DNA of 22,066 nt from CAZCEC01 sp964497615 (GTDB lineage: Bacteria > Chloroflexota > Anaerolineae > Anaerolineales > UBA6663): positions 1 to 22,066 of the forward strand of contig CAZCEC010000093.1 in assembly GCA_964497615.1 (NCBI GenBank), in the 5' to 3' direction. A program made the translations under genes and the position numbers. The notes beneath the pieces were generated by a model. The model was not told where the DNA came from. It did not search any database and worked only from the letters and a program-made list of their open reading frames with translations. Of this stretch, positions 19,302-22,066 are shown piece by piece; positions within the stretch are counted from its first letter, which is position 1; every line of letters starts with the position of its first letter.

Positions 19302-21068
19302 TTACCTGGCGCCGGCCACGCGCCCCAGCGCCTTGCGGGCAAAGCCGGCGCGCTGCTGCTCATCGCTCAGCGTGGCGGCGATGGCGTGAATCAACGCGCC
19401 CGCCTCCGCCGCCGCTCGCGCCGCCTCGGCCGGCTGGCCCAGCGCGGCCAGCACCCGGCCCAGCGCGGCCCACAGCTGCCAGCCCAGCGCCCGCAGGTCC
19501 GGGTTTGCCCGCAGGTTTTGCCGGTAGGCTTCGGCCGCCTCTTCCAGCCGCCCCGCCGCCTCCCAGGCGCGGCCCAGCACCCACCACACGCGCGGCGGCA
19601 CACGGTCTGGCGCCAGGTGGGGCGTCGTCGCCGCCAGCCCCTCCATCAGGCGCACTGCCTCGTCCGCGTCCTCGCGCCTCAGCGCCACCTCCGCCCGCGC
19701 GCAGATCACCACGCGCTCGGCCACCGATTGCGGCGGCGTGTCCAGGATTGGCTCATCCGCCAGGGCGGCTTCGGCGGCGGCCAGGTCGCCCAATTCCAGG
19801 CAGGCCGGCGCCAGCACGCCCAGGGCAAAGCGCTGCCACAGCCGCGTGTTCACCTGCCGCGCCAGTTGGATAGCCTCCTGCGCGGCCGCGCGCGCCGCCG
19901 CAAAGTCCAGCCGCTCCGCGTGCAGCGCGCCCAGGCTCAAGAGCGCGGCGGCCAGCCACTGATGATGGCCGATCTCCGCTGCCAATGCCTGGCTCTCGCG
20001 CAGGAACCCCTCGGCGCGGCCCAGGTCGCCGGCCGCCAGCCAGTTGCAGCCCACCACCGAAAGGCTGTAGGCCTCGCCCGCCCGCCAGCCAATCGCCCGC
20101 GACAGGTTCAGCGACTCCTCCGCGAACGTGCGCGCCTCCGCCAGCGGCATCGCCGGCACGGCCGTGTCGGTGGCATACACCGCTGCCAGGTCCGCCATCA
20201 CCTGCAGCGCCGACGCCTCCCCGCGCCGGTCGTTCAACTCGTGGAGCAGGGGGATCGCCCGCTGGTAGTTATCGCGGCTGGCTGGCAGGTCGCCCTGGTT
20301 GCCGTGGGTCAGGCCCAGCAGGTCCAGGCTCTCCGCCAGCCCGCGCTTGTCGGCGGCGGCCTCGAACACCTTCAGCGCCTCGTGATGATGCGCCAGCGCC
20401 GGCTCGACCTCGTCGCGGTTCAAGTGCCAGTTGCCCATCCGGTTCAGGCTGTGCCCCAGCCGCCGCGCGTCGCCCATGCCCCGCGCCAGGGTCAGCGCCG
20501 CCCGGATGTACTGGCCCGTCTCGGCATAGTCGCGGCTGGCCCACAGGCTGCCCAGGTCCAGCAGGCTTTGCCATTCGGCCGGCTGATCGCCATTGGCGCG
20601 GGCGGCGGCCAGCGCCGCTTCCAGGTCGGCCCGCGCGCCGTCAAAATCGCCCAGCAATTCGCGCACCTGCCCGCGCGCCCGCAGCAGGTCGGGCGGCGGC
20701 GCTTGCCCCTGCTGGCGGGCGGCCCGGACGGCCTGGGTGAAATGGGCGCTGGCCTCGTGCGGGGCAAAGCGGGCCTGGGCCTGTTCCCCGGCCTGCCGCG
20801 CATAGGCCTGCGCCTGCTCCCAGGCCCGCGCTTCATAGAAGTGGTAGGCCAGGTCGGTCAGGTGCTCGTCAAGCTGGCCGGCGAACAACTGCTCCAGCGC
20901 CGTCGCCACGGCGAAATGCGCCTCGGTCCGCTCGCGCCGCAGGATGGTGGCATACACCGCCTCGCGCACCAGCGCGTGCCGGAACACAAACGCCTCCCGC
21001 CCGGCGGGCAGCACAAGCTGCGCGTCCAGCAGGCGGCTCAGGTGGAGGGCGAGGGCGCTGGAAGACAT
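19302..21068 (-). pseudogene. TPR-rich C-terminal part of an AAA/STAND-type regulator, N-terminus lost
   Basis: The intact-looking frame from ATG 21068 encodes 588 residues. It begins with LSRLLDAQLV, FVFRHALVREAVYATILRRE and LTDLAYHFYEARAWEQA. In full-length proteins this is the winged-helix end of an AAA ATPase module, usually preceded by several hundred residues (P-loop, often a cyclase, kinase or DNA-binding domain). The rest is a run of TPR-like helical repeats. No Shine-Dalgarno precedes the ATG, and 16 bp upstream the sequence turns into RAYT-type palindromes. The open frame beyond 21068 passes through those repeats and antisense RAYT sequence and is not protein-like. A 5' deletion or rearrangement caused by the repeat locus is likely (inference). 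It may still be translated as a TPR scaffold. Confidence 0.7.
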
Positions 21069-21083
21069 GGTTGATCCACGATC

Positions 21084-21226
21084 AGACCTGCCAGGTTTTG
21101 CGTCCATGCCCGCTGGTCGTGCGCAGGCCAAACCTGGCAGGTCTTGTCCTCGATATTCTATGCTCAGACCTGCCAGGTTTTGCGTCCATGCCCGCTGGTC
21201 GTGCGCAGGCCGAACCTGGCAGGTCT
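21084..21226. repeat. REP-like palindromes, copies 1 and 2 (downstream side of RAYT)
   Basis: Two 61-bp hairpins: arms AGACCTGCCAGGTTT and AAACCTGGCAGGTCT at 21084-21098/21130-21144 (perfect 15 bp) and 21166-21180/21212-21226 (one mismatch). Start-to-start distance is 82 bp. Each is followed by TGTC on the plus strand, i.e. preceded by GACA on the minus strand. Their centres (TGCGTCCATGCCCGCTGGTC...) are nearly identical to each other and differ slightly from copies 3 and 4. Confidence 0.9.
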
Positions 21227-21246
21227 TGTCAACGGCTGTCCTCGCC

Positions 21247-21834
21247 TCACACTTCGATCCCCGCGGCCGCATCGTCGTCCGCGGCTTGATGAAACTGCTC
21301 CATCTCAACAATGTTTCCGGACCAGCCCACCGTCTCCGTCCGCGCCAGATGGGTCGGCGTCTCCGCTCGCAGCGCCGCGTACGATGAATGTGGATAGGCT
21401 CGAAAGTCTGTGACGAAGCCATGCCGCTGTGGATTGCGATGGATATAGCGAAGCACTGCCAAGAGTTGCTTGTGCGTTTGGACTGCCACCCGTCGAAATG
21501 GCTTCTGAAACAAACTGCCCGACCGTCCATAGGTCTTGTTGACCGCCTTAGCGTAGGCGTTGAACAGGTTGGCGAACTGCCGCGATGCCGATATAGGCCT
21601 GGGCGCAACCGACTGGGCGCCCGGCGGCTCACCGGTCTTTACTCGTATGAGCAAGTGGAAATGATTCGGCATGAGGCAATAGGCGAACGTGTCCACGGCA
21701 TTGCCAAGATGCCGCCAATAGAGGTGAAGAAAGTAATCGTAGTTTCGCTCCTCTACAAACAGGTTGGCCCGGCCGTTGCCACGACTAAAGACGTGATAGA
21801 AGCCGCCAGGCTGTAAGGGCGCCAAAGTCTGCAT
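21247..21834 (-). CDS. REP-associated tyrosine transposase (RAYT, Y1/IS200-like HUH)
   Basis: This is a 195-residue protein. The HUH motif is MPNH58-F-H60-LLIR; the catalytic tyrosine is Y130 in LLAVLRYIHRNPQRHGFV; GSLFQKPFRRVAV before it is characteristic of the TnpA-REP/Y1_Tnp group. Such enzymes nick single-stranded REP hairpins next to a conserved tetranucleotide. ATG 21834 is chosen because GGTGGTGAT lies just upstream and the conserved part (GGFYHVFSRGNGRANLFVEE) starts at once; longer forms would read into a palindrome. The gene looks intact. Palindromes of one family flank it on both sides with 82-bp spacing, so it forms a REPtron-like unit. It lacks the subterminal ends of a classical IS200. 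Confidence 0.92.
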   Translation of the reverse strand: MQTLAPLQPGGFYHVFSRGNGRANLFVEERNYDYFLHLYWRHLGNAVDTFAYCLMPNHFHLLIRVKTGEPPGAQSVAPRPISASRQFANLFNAYAKAVNKTYGRSGSLFQKPFRRVAVQTHKQLLAVLRYIHRNPQRHGFVTDFRAYPHSSYAALRAETPTHLARTETVGWSGNIVEMEQFHQAADDDAAAGIEV

Positions 21835-21897
21835 CGGATCACCACCCGGCATCGAGTATAGACGGTGACGGCCGGTTCGCAAGTAGTCTCCTCGCTC

Positions 21898-22066
21898 AGA
21901 CCTGCCAGGTTTCGCGCCCATGCCCGCCGGTCGTGCGCCGGCCAAACCTGGCAGGTCTTGTCGTTGTTGAACTTTGGCCAGACCTGCCAGGTTTCGCGCC
22001 CATACTCGCCAGTCGTGCGCCGGCCAAACCTGGCAGGTCTTGTCGTTGTTGAACTTTGGCCAGACC
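21898..22066. repeat. REP-like palindromes, copies 3, 4 and start of 5 (upstream side of RAYT)
   Basis: 61-bp hairpins with perfect 15-bp arms at 21898-21912/21944-21958 and 21980-21994/22026-22040; a fifth begins at 22062 and is cut by the window edge. Period is exactly 82 bp, with identical 21-bp linkers TGTCGTTGTTGAACTTTGGC(C) after copies 3 and 4. TGTC follows each arm as on the other side of the gene, so all copies share one orientation. Confidence 0.92.

Noticed and set aside
19242..21074. 610-residue plus-strand open frame opposite the TPR gene
   Set aside because: Arg/Gln/Pro-rich with no motif, and entirely opposite a TPR-rich protein with clear family features.
21069..21632. Upstream extension of the TPR protein frame to ATG 21632
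   Set aside because: The extra 188 codons run through REP-like palindromes and antisense RAYT sequence and look non-protein; the fragment starting at 21068 begins in family sequence.
19019..22066. CRISPR array at the 16-bp or 82-bp repeats
   Set aside because: 16-bp units have no spacers; the 82-bp units are palindromes with identical or non-unique linkers, and no cas genes are present.

Overview
The window is a GC-rich bacterial chromosome segment. Its genes are mostly housekeeping or general metabolic enzymes mixed with small toxin-antitoxin-like genes. Several gene types point to a Chloroflexota lineage (Anaerolineae/Caldilineae-like): the GT39-type membrane glycosyltransferase, the DAK2-like/LysM pair, the truncated AAA/TPR regulator, and a remnant of a signalling-protein tail. 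The dense palindromic and short tandem repeats fit the same picture. This assignment is inference; no rRNA, tRNA or CRISPR array was seen to confirm it.

Layout. 1-775: 5' part of a GT39-like glycosyltransferase (minus), running off the left edge. 845-1487: a VapBC-type toxin-antitoxin pair behind a perfect 9-bp inverted repeat. 1484-3975: three minus-strand genes (metallo-beta-lactamase-fold hydrolase, GxxExxY protein, M20 amidohydrolase); the GxxExxY gene is bracketed by inverted copies of a GC-rich repeat. 4022-8925: cysS, a 400-bp palindrome-rich gap, then uvrA. 9041-10863: an orphan DUF433 antitoxin-like gene, a cupin, a small membrane protein, and a divergent MarR regulator with a consensus promoter and an overlapping operator-like palindrome. 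11030-12564: a coiled-coil LysM protein and a DAK2-like protein (minus), with a gene remnant upstream. 12919-15835: a DinB-like protein, DUF2442 with a decayed DUF4160 partner, and a large membrane-anchored serine hydrolase. 16135-18982: a second DinB-like protein, an amidase, and a convergent PIG-L deacetylase. 18983-19301: a 16-bp tandem array followed by a 97-bp double palindrome. 19302-22066: a TPR gene lacking its ATPase half, next to a REP-associated tyrosine transposase (RAYT) flanked on both sides by 61-bp palindromes spaced every 82 bp.

The strongest theme is repeats. At least ten distinct short repeat or palindrome families occupy nearly every gap. Copies also lie in frame inside coding genes: a half-element in cysS, a 7-mer tandem block in uvrA and three palindromes in the glycosyltransferase gene. 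Repeats also supply the C-terminal tails of the M20 hydrolase and the GxxExxY protein. This resembles, in principle, the Rickettsia palindromic elements that insert into open reading frames. The RAYT with its palindromes is a self-contained REPtron-like locus and a candidate mobiliser for at least one family. The other genes do not form one pathway; most sit as single genes or convergent/divergent pairs whose stop codons touch or overlap.
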